6,902 nt of DNA from Lentimicrobiaceae bacterium (lineage in GTDB: Bacteria; Bacteroidota; Bacteroidia; Bacteroidales; JAGONC01). Position 1 is the stretch's first letter; the number at the start of each line of letters is the position of its first letter. Below, one piece after another: positions 1 to 6,900 of this stretch. The translations under genes and the position numbers were made by a program. The stretch lies in NCBI GenBank assembly GCA_030621075.1, contig JAUXII010000049.1:1-6902 (forward strand). The letters run 5' to 3'. The notes beneath the pieces were generated by a model. The model saw nothing but the letters and a program-made list of their open reading frames with translations. It was not told the DNA's origin and made no database searches.

Positions 1-1096
1 GATGGCAGGATGGGGGCCGGAATACAGGATCAAAAATAGTGATACAATATTTGTGTCAGGCAATGTTGCCTTTGGATTAAAAACGCATGATGTTTTAAAT
101 GATGCCGGCAATAAAAACGGGCCATTTAGTATCGAACTATTCGTCGATTCGGTATTGTATTTTTCTTCAAGGGCAGAGAAGTTTTCTTTTAATGAAACAC
201 GGTATATTAATGCCTATATTGATTACGGTGAGTACATGAAATCAAAAAGCCGTTATGTTCAAACTTTTATTGCCCCGAATAACCATTTAAGTATTTATGG
301 TGAAGTCATCAATAATGGCATTGTTGAATTCAATGATAATAGACTTCACTTGTTACAATTTATCGTTCAGGATTTTAAAGGTAACAAATCTGTATTGACT
401 TTTTATGTTAAAGCTACCGCAGGAAGCCATGAAAAACATACTTTTAAGGAACCTGGTGCAAGTAATGGTGTATTATTCCTTCATGACGAACCTAATAACT
501 TTGAATCAGATGGGTTGATTATCAAAATACCTGAGGGAGCTTTGTACCAGGATCTCCTGTTTGAATATGATGTTTCTGACAAAATGGATGGAACGGTATC
601 AAAAACACATCATATTCATAACAAACTTACGCCTGTTCACAGGTACTTTACTGTTTTCATCAAACCCGATTCGTTGCCGGAAAATTTTCTTCAAAAAGCA
701 TACATTGTTCGTTATGATGGCGAAAAGGATATTGCTTGTGGAGGGGAAATATTGAATGATTATATTACTACCAGGGTTAATTCGTTTGGTGATTATTGCA
801 TTCGAATCGACACTATTCCTCCTGAAATTAAACCGGTTAATTTAAAAAATGGAATGTCACTTTCTTCATTGAATCAAATCAAGTTTAAAATTATCGATGA
901 GGGATCAGGGATAAAATCATATACCGGAATGCTCAATGATCAATGGATTTTGATGGAGTTTGATCCCAAAAACAGGCTACTTTTTTATCGCTTTGATGAA
1001 ATGCTAAAAAAAGGACCGCAAACTTTTAAACTGGAAGTAGTGGATAATAAAAACAACATCAGTACTTTTGGAATAAACTTTCTCAATGAAAGATAA
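1..1096 (+). CDS. M23-family metallopeptidase, C-terminal part (5' end outside the window)
   Basis: This is the 3' portion of a gene that enters from upstream. The reading frame is open from the first bases, and the ATG at 2-4 is probably an internal methionine, not the start. It ends at TAA 1094-1096. The visible 364 residues match, from memory of the family, the long C-terminal region of Bacteroidota M23 (LytM-like) cell-wall peptidases. Residues about 1-140 form a beta-rich segment with the pattern FSFNETRYINAYIDY and FIAPNNHLSIYG. Residues about 155-275 carry IPEGALY, a HxxHNKLTPVHR stretch and the linker RIDTIPPEIKPVN. Residues about 280-364 form an Ig-like end (IDEGSGIKSY, LEVVDNKNN). 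The zinc-binding HxxxD and HxH motifs of the catalytic domain are not in the window and should lie upstream. The protein is probably exported and cuts peptidoglycan cross-bridges, but export and activity cannot be checked here. The next gene follows after 11 bases, so co-transcription is likely. Confidence 0.8.
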   Translation, partial: MAGWGPEYRIKNSDTIFVSGNVAFGLKTHDVLNDAGNKNGPFSIELFVDSVLYFSSRAEKFSFNETRYINAYIDYGEYMKSKSRYVQTFIAPNNHLSIYGEVINNGIVEFNDNRLHLLQFIVQDFKGNKSVLTFYVKATAGSHEKHTFKEPGASNGVLFLHDEPNNFESDGLIIKIPEGALYQDLLFEYDVSDKMDGTVSKTHHIHNKLTPVHRYFTVFIKPDSLPENFLQKAYIVRYDGEKDIACGGEILNDYITTRVNSFGDYCIRIDTIPPEIKPVNLKNGMSLSSLNQIKFKIIDEGSGIKSYTGMLNDQWILMEFDPKNRLLFYRFDEMLKKGPQTFKLEVVDNKNNISTFGINFLNER

Positions 1097-1107
1097 TTAT
1101 TAATACT

Positions 1108-1977
1108 ATGGAAAACTATTTTAAGGGATATGATAAAGTGATTTCCAGATTGAAGGAAAGAGAAAAAGAACTTAATTGTCTGTACCAGGTTGAAGAACTA
1201 TTGCTTAGTGAAAAAAATGAACCTGATTATATCTTCAACAAACTGGTTAATATTCTTCCTTCTGCATGGCAATTTCCAACAGCTTGTGAAGCTTGTATTA
1301 CTTATGGCTTAAAGAAGTATAAAACTGAGCTCTATTCAGAGACAGAATGGAGTCAACATGCTGATATTATTGTTGATGACAATGTTGTTGGTGAGATCAA
1401 AGTTGTTTATACTCAACTGATTCATGAAACCAAAGGGAATCAATTTTTGCCTGAGGAGCAAAAACTACTTAATACTATTGCACAACGAATTGCTTATTGT
1501 CTTTTTAGAAAACAATTACGCCAAACAATGCACTTATTACAAAAGAAGCCTTTGGAAGGCGTGAATAAAAATGAGTTGAACGGGATTCTTTCTCCTGATT
1601 CTGACGAGCATTGGAAATGGCGTATTAACATGGTGGAGATAATGGCAAATAAACTGGATTTCGCAAAATTTGGGGTTAAAGGCTTATACTTGATCGGCAG
1701 TGTAAAAGAAGCAACAGCCGGCCCAGCCAGCGATATTGATTTATTGATACATATTGAGGAGGATGAATCAAAAAAGGAGTTATTGAAGGTTTGGTTTGAA
1801 GGGTGGAGCTATTGTGTGGCCGAAACTAACTATTTAAGAACTGGTTATACATGTGAAAGCGGGCTTATTGATTTGCATTTAATCACAGACCACGACATAA
1901 AAGAAAAAACCAGTTATGCTGTTATGCTCGAATCACATTATAATAGGGCACGCCCAATACGTTTACTTGAAAAATAA
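1108..1977 (+). CDS. GAF-like sensor module fused to a pol-beta-type nucleotidyltransferase
   Basis: The 289-residue protein has two parts. Residues about 8-135 start with a charged helix (KEREKELNCLYQVEELL, residues 16-32) and continue as a GAF-like alpha/beta fold (IPSAWQFP-type segment near 50-57, VVGEIKVVYT near 93-102, then a closing helix EEQKLLNTIAQRIAYCLF). This ELNCLY-type module is known to me from sensor kinases and from multidomain PEP/pyruvate-binding proteins. Residues about 165-289 form a minimal nucleotidyltransferase. It has G197-S198, the paired aspartates D209 and D211 in SDIDLLIH, and a third carboxylate D255 in GLIDLHLI, so the metal-binding triad looks intact. Such enzymes move a nucleotidyl group from an NTP to an unknown target; the GAF-like part may sense a ligand. 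No signal peptide or membrane segment is seen, so it is likely cytoplasmic. The ATG at 1108 is chosen because it lies 11 bases after the previous stop and precedes the conserved helix. Substrate and ligand are unknown. Confidence 0.75.
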   Translation: MENYFKGYDKVISRLKEREKELNCLYQVEELLLSEKNEPDYIFNKLVNILPSAWQFPTACEACITYGLKKYKTELYSETEWSQHADIIVDDNVVGEIKVVYTQLIHETKGNQFLPEEQKLLNTIAQRIAYCLFRKQLRQTMHLLQKKPLEGVNKNELNGILSPDSDEHWKWRINMVEIMANKLDFAKFGVKGLYLIGSVKEATAGPASDIDLLIHIEEDESKKELLKVWFEGWSYCVAETNYLRTGYTCESGLIDLHLITDHDIKEKTSYAVMLESHYNRARPIRLLEK

Positions 1978-2007
1978 AAAAGAAGAAGGTAATTAATACT
2001 GCTTACT

Positions 2008-2868
2008 ATGTCTCTATGTTATTTTGTTTCTGATCTTCATGGGAAAATCGACAGATATGAGAAACTGTTTGTAAAGATAAAGGAAGAAAAGCCCGGGGCT
2101 CTTTTTCTTGGAGGAGATCTCCTGCCACATAACTTAAAGCAACAAAAAATAAATAACCGGATAATTACTGATTTCACAACTGAATACCTGATTGATCGTT
2201 TTACCTTGTTAAAGCGGAAAATGGGTAAAGCATACCCATCTGTCTTCGTTATTCTTGGAAATGACGATGCCAGATCGGAAGAAAAGTATTTTATTGCACA
2301 TTCGGAAAAAGGCCTCTGGCACTATATACATTTCAGAAAAAAATTGTTTCAAGGTTACAATGTATTTGGCTACTCTTATGTGCCCCCAACACCTTTCCAA
2401 ATAAAAGACTGGGAACGATATGATGTTTCAAGGTATGTGGATCCTGGTTGTATTCCGCCTACAGAGGGGTTTCGTACAGTAGCATCAATTGACGATATTG
2501 AGTATTCAACAATTAAGAAGGATTTAGAAAAACTGGCAGGCAATATGCCCCATGGTAAATCGATATTTCTTTTTCATTCGCCTCCGTATAAAACCAACCT
2601 CGATCGTGCAGCTCTTGATGGTATGGCCATCGATCATGTTCCGCTGGATGTTCATGTTGGCAGTATTGCTATCAAACAGTTCATTGAAGATAGCCAGCCA
2701 TTTCTTACGCTTCATGGTCACATACATGAATCATCAAGAATCACCGGACAGTATATAGAAAATACAGGCACCTCAACCGCCTTGGGTGCTGCATGGGATG
2801 GACCCGAATTAGCTATTATTAAATTTGATCTGGATAATCCGGAAGATGCAGAGCGGGAATTGCTCTGA
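2008..2868 (+). CDS. Calcineurin-like metallophosphoesterase
   Basis: A 286-residue protein with the ordered motifs of the two-metal calcineurin-like phosphoesterase fold: D9-x-H11 in VSDLHG, G36-D37 in [10 protein letters not shown]84-N85-D86-D87, H190 in FLFHSPPY, and the final G237-H238-x-H240 in LHGHIHES. The position after the metal-binding Asn is Asp, where many phosphatases have the catalytic His (GNH), so it resembles GNxD-type members. Between the third and fourth motifs lies an unusual insert with SYVPPTPF (about 122-129), [13 protein letters not shown] and a proline-rich stretch, probably a substrate lid. No signal peptide or membrane helix is visible, so it is likely cytoplasmic. 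The family cleaves phosphomonoesters or phosphodiesters, including cyclic nucleotides; the substrate here cannot be told. The ATG at 2008 places the DxH motif at the usual N-terminal position. It lies 30 bases after the nucleotidyltransferase gene and probably shares its transcript, which suggests related functions. Confidence 0.85.
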   Translation: MSLCYFVSDLHGKIDRYEKLFVKIKEEKPGALFLGGDLLPHNLKQQKINNRIITDFTTEYLIDRFTLLKRKMGKAYPSVFVILGNDDARSEEKYFIAHSEKGLWHYIHFRKKLFQGYNVFGYSYVPPTPFQIKDWERYDVSRYVDPGCIPPTEGFRTVASIDDIEYSTIKKDLEKLAGNMPHGKSIFLFHSPPYKTNLDRAALDGMAIDHVPLDVHVGSIAIKQFIEDSQPFLTLHGHIHESSRITGQYIENTGTSTALGAAWDGPELAIIKFDLDNPEDAERELL

Positions 2869-2892
2869 CTCATTAAATTATTTTTATCTTTA
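2860..2892 (+). promoter_or_regulatory. Possible Bacteroidota-type promoter for guaA
   Basis: TTG at 2860-2862, inside the end of the phosphoesterase gene, is followed after 22 bases by TATCTTTA at 2885-2892. This matches the Bacteroidota -7 element TAnnTTTG at all but the last base. The guaA ATG at 2897 begins only four bases after the element, so a transcript from here would have almost no leader. The region is AT-rich, which raises the odds of a chance match. Confidence 0.3.
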
Positions 2893-2896
2893 CCCC

Positions 2897-4426
2897 ATGG
2901 AAGAAATGATACTGATCCTTGATTTTGGTTCTCAATACACACAACTAATCGCACGTCGTGTCCGTGAGCTAAATGTGTATTGTGAAATACATCCTTTCAA
3001 TGATTTTCCTGCTGTGAGCGGACAAATAAAAGGTGTGATACTCTCAGGGAGCCCTTTTTCAGTACGTGATGAGGGAGCACCGATGCCTGACCTTAATGAG
3101 ATTAGAAAAAAAATCCCTGTTATTGGTTTATGCTATGGGGCACAGTTGATGGCTCTACAAGATGGGGGAGAAGTATTGGCTTCTGAGATTAGAGAGTATG
3201 GCAGGGCAAACCTTTCACATATTAACACCGACGATCCATTATTAAAAGGAATGACAACCGGATGCCAGGTATGGATGTCACATGGAGATACAATTCTTCA
3301 TCTACCTGATAATTTTAAAATGATTGCGAGCACCGATAGTGTTGATGTGGCTGGGTACAGAATTAACGGTGAATTCACATATGGTATTCAATTTCATCCG
3401 GAAGTATACCATACAACAGAAGGAACTTTGTTGCTGAAAAATTTTGTGATTGATATTTGTGGCTGCTCACCATCCTGGACACCTGATTCTTTTGTTGAAA
3501 CTACTGTTAATGAATTGAAGTCAAAACTAGGTAACGACCAGGTTGTTTTGGGACTTTCCGGAGGTGTTGACTCATCAGTAGCCTCAATTCTTCTCCATAA
3601 AGCAATAGGGGCAAACCTTCATTGTATCTTTGTTGATAATGGACTTTTGCGCAAGGATGAATTTGAAGCTGTGCTCAAATCCTATGAAAAAATGGGACTT
3701 AATGTTACAGGAGTTGATGCCGGTAAGAGGTTTCTTGACGCTTTGAAAGGTATTAGTGAACCTGAGGAAAAAAGAAAGGTCATTGGTGGTATTTTTATTG
3801 AGGTGTTTGACGAAGAGGCACATAGAATCAAGAACGTAAAGTGGCTCGCCCAGGGCACAATATACCCTGATGTAATTGAATCTATTTCAGTAAAAGGCCC
3901 TTCAGCAACCATAAAATCACATCATAATGTTGGTGGCTTGCCTGACCGGATGAAATTAAAGATTGTTGAGCCGCTCCGAAGTCTCTTTAAAGATGAGGTA
4001 AGAAAAGTAGGCCGCTCGCTCGGAATTGATGCTAAACTACTTAGCCGGCATCCCTTTCCAGGACCCGGGCTTGGCATAAGAATCGTTGGCGATGTGACAA
4101 GCGAAAAAGTAAGGATCATGCAGGAAGCGGATCACATATTTATCGAAGGACTAAAAAATGAAAATCTTTACGATAAGGTATGGCAAGCTTTTACCGTACT
4201 TTTGCCTGTAAATTCTGTGGGAGTGATGGGTGATGAAAGAACGTATGAGAATGTTGTTGTACTTAGAGCTGTCGGCTCAACTGATGGAATGACTGCCGAC
4301 TGGTCACAACTACCGCATGATTTTTTGGCAAGGATATCAAATCTTATCATTAATAAGGTGAAAGGCGTGAACCGCGTGGTGTATGATATCAGTTCAAAAC
4401 CCCCTGCAACCATTGAATGGGAGTAA
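2897..4426 (+). CDS. guaA: GMP synthase (glutamine-hydrolysing)
   Basis: GuaA makes GMP from XMP, ATP and glutamine, the last step of guanine nucleotide synthesis, in the cytoplasm. The 509-residue product has the usual length and all three parts. The N-terminal class I glutamine amidotransferase (about 4-190) has [18 protein letters not shown], the nucleophile C79 in GLCYGAQ, and H167 and E169 in QFHPEVYHT. The ATP pyrophosphatase part has the P-loop SGGVDSS (221-227) and FVDNGLLR. The C-terminal dimerisation part has [11 protein letters not shown] (385-395) and ends in the typical PPATIEWE. The frame is open upstream to 2825, but the extra residues overlap the phosphoesterase gene and do not look like GuaA; ATG 2897 puts the conserved LDFGSQ at its normal distance from the start. 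ATG 2906 (MILILDFG) is a less likely alternative. The gene is 28 bases downstream of the phosphoesterase gene. All catalytic motifs are intact. Confidence 0.97.
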   Translation: MEEMILILDFGSQYTQLIARRVRELNVYCEIHPFNDFPAVSGQIKGVILSGSPFSVRDEGAPMPDLNEIRKKIPVIGLCYGAQLMALQDGGEVLASEIREYGRANLSHINTDDPLLKGMTTGCQVWMSHGDTILHLPDNFKMIASTDSVDVAGYRINGEFTYGIQFHPEVYHTTEGTLLLKNFVIDICGCSPSWTPDSFVETTVNELKSKLGNDQVVLGLSGGVDSSVASILLHKAIGANLHCIFVDNGLLRKDEFEAVLKSYEKMGLNVTGVDAGKRFLDALKGISEPEEKRKVIGGIFIEVFDEEAHRIKNVKWLAQGTIYPDVIESISVKGPSATIKSHHNVGGLPDRMKLKIVEPLRSLFKDEVRKVGRSLGIDAKLLSRHPFPGPGLGIRIVGDVTSEKVRIMQEADHIFIEGLKNENLYDKVWQAFTVLLPVNSVGVMGDERTYENVVVLRAVGSTDGMTADWSQLPHDFLARISNLIINKVKGVNRVVYDISSKPPATIEWE

Positions 4427-4474
4427 GCAATTAATGTATGTAATCAACGTTTTTAATTTGCAAAGGCATTTGAT

Positions 4475-6523
4475 TTGAGAAATTTTCTAAGCATATTCAT
4501 TATTTTTCTGATTTCTTTCAACTTCTCTACAGGCCAGGAGAATGCTGATATTACCCGTTCGCTTATCATTGAAGAATATAATGGTAAGGAATATTATGTT
4601 CATTTTGTAAAACCGGGGCAAACATTATATGCTGTTTCACGAGTATACAATGTAAGTAAAGAGGATATTATTCTTGAAAACCCGGAGTTGGAGGAAGGAG
4701 TATTAAAAGTAAATCAAATCATAAAAATTCCTGTGAACAATGTGTTAGTGAATGATAATCATCCTGTTAATGATAATCAAAGCGATACATTAAAGTATTT
4801 TTTTAGACATACTGTAAAACCGGGCGAAACACTCTATTACCTTTCCAAAAAATACCATGTGTCAATTGATGAATTGATTGATATAAATCCTGATATAAAA
4901 TATGGAACACAGTTCGGTCAGGTTATTCTTATACCTAAAAAGCATTACCTGACTGAAGAAATGATCCAGATCCAGAAAGATACCCTGGTCTATTATATTT
5001 TACACAAGGTAAAGAAAAAGGAAACCATTTACGGGCTCAGTAAACGATATAACATACGTATAGATGACCTGTTTTTGCTTAATCCCATTCTTAAAGATGG
5101 TTTGAAAAAGAAACAGCTCGTTAAAATACCTGTCAAAAATAATGGTCAATATGATGACGTTTTCTCAGGACATCTTATCGTTTATTCGTACATCGAAAAA
5201 CCAGAACCAATCGATCCGGATGTTCAGAAAAAACATAATTGTGATTCTTTTTCTTATGATCAGGAAGTTTTTGAAGTAGCCATGTTACTTCCACTTTACC
5301 TTGATCAATTAGGAGATATTAAAATTGATGATACGTCGCGCCTTCAATCCGCTGAACAATACAGGCCCTTTAGTTTCATACAATTTTATGAAGGAGCTCT
5401 CCTTGCAATTGATTCACTTATTAAACAAGGATTGAGACTTAAACTATATGTTTATGACGTTGATGATGATCTCACTAAAATCAGAAAATTACTTACCAAT
5501 CCTCATTTTAGTGAAATGGATATAATTGTTGGGCCATTTTACAGAAGAAGCTTCAAGATTGCTTCTGGTTTTGCAAAAGCCAACAATATTTTAATCGTAA
5601 ATCCTTTTACAAAAAGGGAGAGCGTTCTGGCTGATAACCAAACTGTCTTTAAAATTCAACCCTCGCTGGAAACGCAAATCAGAAGATCACTTGACTTTAT
5701 CCTAACTAATTATCCTAATGCCAATATTCTGCTTATCCGACAAAATAAATACCAGTATGCAGAAGAATCTCAGTTCATCAAAGAAGAGATTGAAAAAGGT
5801 ATTATTAAGGAAATTAAAATACCAAATACCAGGATTTTCAGCATCATAGTTGAAAATTCTCTTGCTGACACAACCTTACCTGAGAATGCTATACTGGAGA
5901 GTATAATTGTTGAGAACTCAGTAGTTTTAAGTGAATTTATTGAACAATATCCTGCCGACAGCATGGTTTTTAAGAACAGAGTAAAGGAAATTATTTTTGA
6001 TATTGACAGCATGTATGGCATTCGTAAACATTCATCTGTTGTGAGGGATAATGTTATCCTGACTGTTTCCAAAGACAATGTTTTCATTCTTGATTTCATA
6101 ACCAGGTTAAATCTGGTCAGAGATAGTTTTAATATTGTTTTATTTGGCATACCGGAATGGGACCGGTTCGATTTGGAAACCGACTACTTGCTTAATCTCC
6201 GTTTACATACTACTACAACTACTTCAATAAACTATGAAGATGAACAGGTAAGGCAGTTTATCAGCAAGTTCCGCAGGTACTTTCATTGTGAGCCGGAACA
6301 AGGGAAATATAGCTTTGAGGGATTTGACATTACGTATTTTTTTCTGAGGGAATTGATGCATTTGGGGACGCATTTCCAGGATTGCATTTCTGAATATAAC
6401 ATGCAGGGATTACAGCAGGGATTTGAGTTTGTAAGAACTGAGGGTCGAGGGTTCAAAAACAATTATGTCAGGATTATTAAATACGAAGAGTACAAAAAAG
6501 TTGCTGTCTCCTGGGAAGAATAA
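4475..6523 (+). CDS. Secreted LysM-repeat protein with a periplasmic-binding-protein-like C-terminal domain (TTG start)
   Basis: The 682-residue protein begins with a type I signal peptide (MRNFLSIFIIFLISFNFSTG, cleavage probably near residue 20; no lipobox Cys). Three LysM domains follow at about 40-86, 109-155 and 172-220, each with the pattern V(K)PGxTLYxLSxxYxVSxxxLxxxNP...GQxxxIP; the third is more diverged (KKKETIYGLSKRYNI). LysM binds peptidoglycan glycan strands. Residues about 264-675 resemble a type 1 periplasmic binding protein: FEVAMLLPLYLD, FIQFYEGALLAIDSL, MDIIVGPFYRRSF, then ILIVNPF, and a second lobe with VFILDFITRLN and FNIVLFGIPEWDRF. I take it to be a periplasmic, wall-anchored protein; a ligand is unknown and it need not transport anything. 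The start is TTG 4475: an in-frame stop lies at 4454-4456, no ATG occurs before residue 163, and the signal peptide begins exactly at this codon. TTTTAATTTGC just upstream weakly resembles a -7 element. It follows guaA by 48 bases. Confidence 0.85.
   Translation: MRNFLSIFIIFLISFNFSTGQENADITRSLIIEEYNGKEYYVHFVKPGQTLYAVSRVYNVSKEDIILENPELEEGVLKVNQIIKIPVNNVLVNDNHPVNDNQSDTLKYFFRHTVKPGETLYYLSKKYHVSIDELIDINPDIKYGTQFGQVILIPKKHYLTEEMIQIQKDTLVYYILHKVKKKETIYGLSKRYNIRIDDLFLLNPILKDGLKKKQLVKIPVKNNGQYDDVFSGHLIVYSYIEKPEPIDPDVQKKHNCDSFSYDQEVFEVAMLLPLYLDQLGDIKIDDTSRLQSAEQYRPFSFIQFYEGALLAIDSLIKQGLRLKLYVYDVDDDLTKIRKLLTNPHFSEMDIIVGPFYRRSFKIASGFAKANNILIVNPFTKRESVLADNQTVFKIQPSLETQIRRSLDFILTNYPNANILLIRQNKYQYAEESQFIKEEIEKGIIKEIKIPNTRIFSIIVENSLADTTLPENAILESIIVENSVVLSEFIEQYPADSMVFKNRVKEIIFDIDSMYGIRKHSSVVRDNVILTVSKDNVFILDFITRLNLVRDSFNIVLFGIPEWDRFDLETDYLLNLRLHTTTTTSINYEDEQVRQFISKFRRYFHCEPEQGKYSFEGFDITYFFLRELMHLGTHFQDCISEYNMQGLQQGFEFVRTEGRGFKNNYVRIIKYEEYKKVAVSWEE
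4748..4783 (+). repeat. 18-base tandem duplication in the linker between LysM 1 and LysM 2
   Basis: Two adjacent 18-base units (4748-4765 and 4766-4783) encode VNDNHP and VNDNQS, so residues 92-95 and 98-101 repeat as VNDN. The unit is a multiple of three and keeps the frame. It lies in the flexible, polar linker between the first two LysM domains, where length changes are easily tolerated. Confidence 0.7.
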
Positions 6524-6613
6524 ATCCTTTCCTGTCAAACACTTCAAAAATCAAACATCTTTTGTTCCTCTGTTCGTAGTAAATCCTAAATAATAATAAT
6601 GCACCCCCTCTAG

Positions 6614-6631
6614 CTCCCCCTGAAGGGGGAG
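6614..6631. repeat. Perfect hairpin, left half of the composite repeat
   Basis: CTCCCCC (6614-6620) pairs with GGGGGAG (6625-6631) around the four-base loop TGAA. The seven-pair stem has six G-C pairs. It is not followed by a T-run on either strand, so it is not a standard intrinsic terminator, although it could slow polymerase or protect the 3' end of the upstream mRNA. Confidence 0.75.
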
Positions 6632-6639
6632 AACAGAGC

Positions 6640-6653
6640 TTACCAGTTACCAG
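6640..6653. repeat. Two perfect TTACCAG heptamers at the centre of the composite repeat
   Basis: TTACCAG occurs at 6640-6646 and again directly at 6647-6653. The pair lies between the short GAGCT/AGCTC arms, in what would be the apical loop of the folded element. Confidence 0.7.
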
Positions 6654-6669
6654 CATAGCTCGGTGCCCT

Positions 6670-6689
6670 CCTTCTCCTTGAGGAGAAGG
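6670..6689. repeat. Perfect hairpin, right half of the composite repeat
   Basis: CCTTCTCC (6670-6677) pairs with GGAGAAGG (6682-6689) around the loop TTGA. The loop and stem pattern resembles the left hairpin (C-rich arm, TGA-containing loop, G-rich arm), which suggests that both derive from one palindromic unit. No T-run follows. Confidence 0.75.
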
Positions 6690-6872
6690 GGCAGGGGTTG
6701 AGGTGCATTGCAAAGAAGTGGGTTGGGGGTTGAGTGATGAGGTGATCTGACGAAAACAGAATAGAGAATTTTATGAAGTAAATCCAGGAGCACAAGCTGG
6801 AATCTATAAATATTTTAAAAAGTAACCGTCTCCTACCTCATGGCAATTACTTCCATACCAGGACATTCTTGC

Positions 6873-6900
6873 CTACCGGCTACCGGCTACTGCCTACTTC
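6873..6900. repeat. Heptamer tandem repeat at the window edge
   Basis: Four adjacent seven-base units: CTACCGG (6873-6879), CTACCGG (6880-6886), CTACTGC (6887-6893) and CTACTTC (6894-6900). The first two are identical and all four keep CTAC. The array may continue past the window end, where two bases (TC) remain. Confidence 0.7.

Larger units (their letters stand above)
6600..6707. repeat. Composite GC-rich inverted repeat, Bacteroidota dispersed-repeat type
   Basis: The element is bounded by TGCACC (6600-6605) and its exact complement GGTGCA (6702-6707). Inside each boundary is C-rich or G-rich sequence (CCCCTCTAGCTCCCCC on the left, GGGGCAGGGGTTGA on the right) and then a strong local hairpin. 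The centre (6636-6661) has GAGCT and AGCTC flanking a perfect double TTACCAG. The whole can fold as an imperfect cruciform-like structure or as two separate hairpins. It resembles GC-rich repeats scattered between genes in Bacteroidota genomes; copy number in this genome is not visible. Confidence 0.65.

Noticed and set aside
1984..1990. AGAAGGT as ribosome binding site for the phosphoesterase
   Set aside because: It lies 17 bases before the ATG, too far for normal spacing, and strong Shine-Dalgarno sites are not expected in this phylum.
2825..2896. Longer N-terminus for GuaA starting at ATG 2825
   Set aside because: The added 24 residues overlap the phosphoesterase gene and lie before the conserved LDFGSQ start of GuaA; ATG 2897 fits the family.
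5770..6150. Minus-strand open frame of 126 codons inside the LysM gene
   Set aside because: It is fully contained in a well-supported gene on the other strand and shows no recognisable domain.
6614..6689. Intrinsic terminator for the LysM gene formed by the GC-rich hairpins
   Set aside because: Neither hairpin is followed by a T-run on either strand.
6477..6713. Minus-strand open frame of 78 codons across the right-end repeat
   Set aside because: It overlaps the end of the LysM gene, and its peptide (APSPQGEGG, SPPSGGARGG) is the typical false translation of a GC-rich repeat.
6688..6729. G-quadruplex from four G-runs (6688-6691, 6694-6697, 6720-6722, 6725-6729)
   Set aside because: The middle loop is 22 bases, too long for a stable standard quadruplex, and the first run is tied up in the hairpin.
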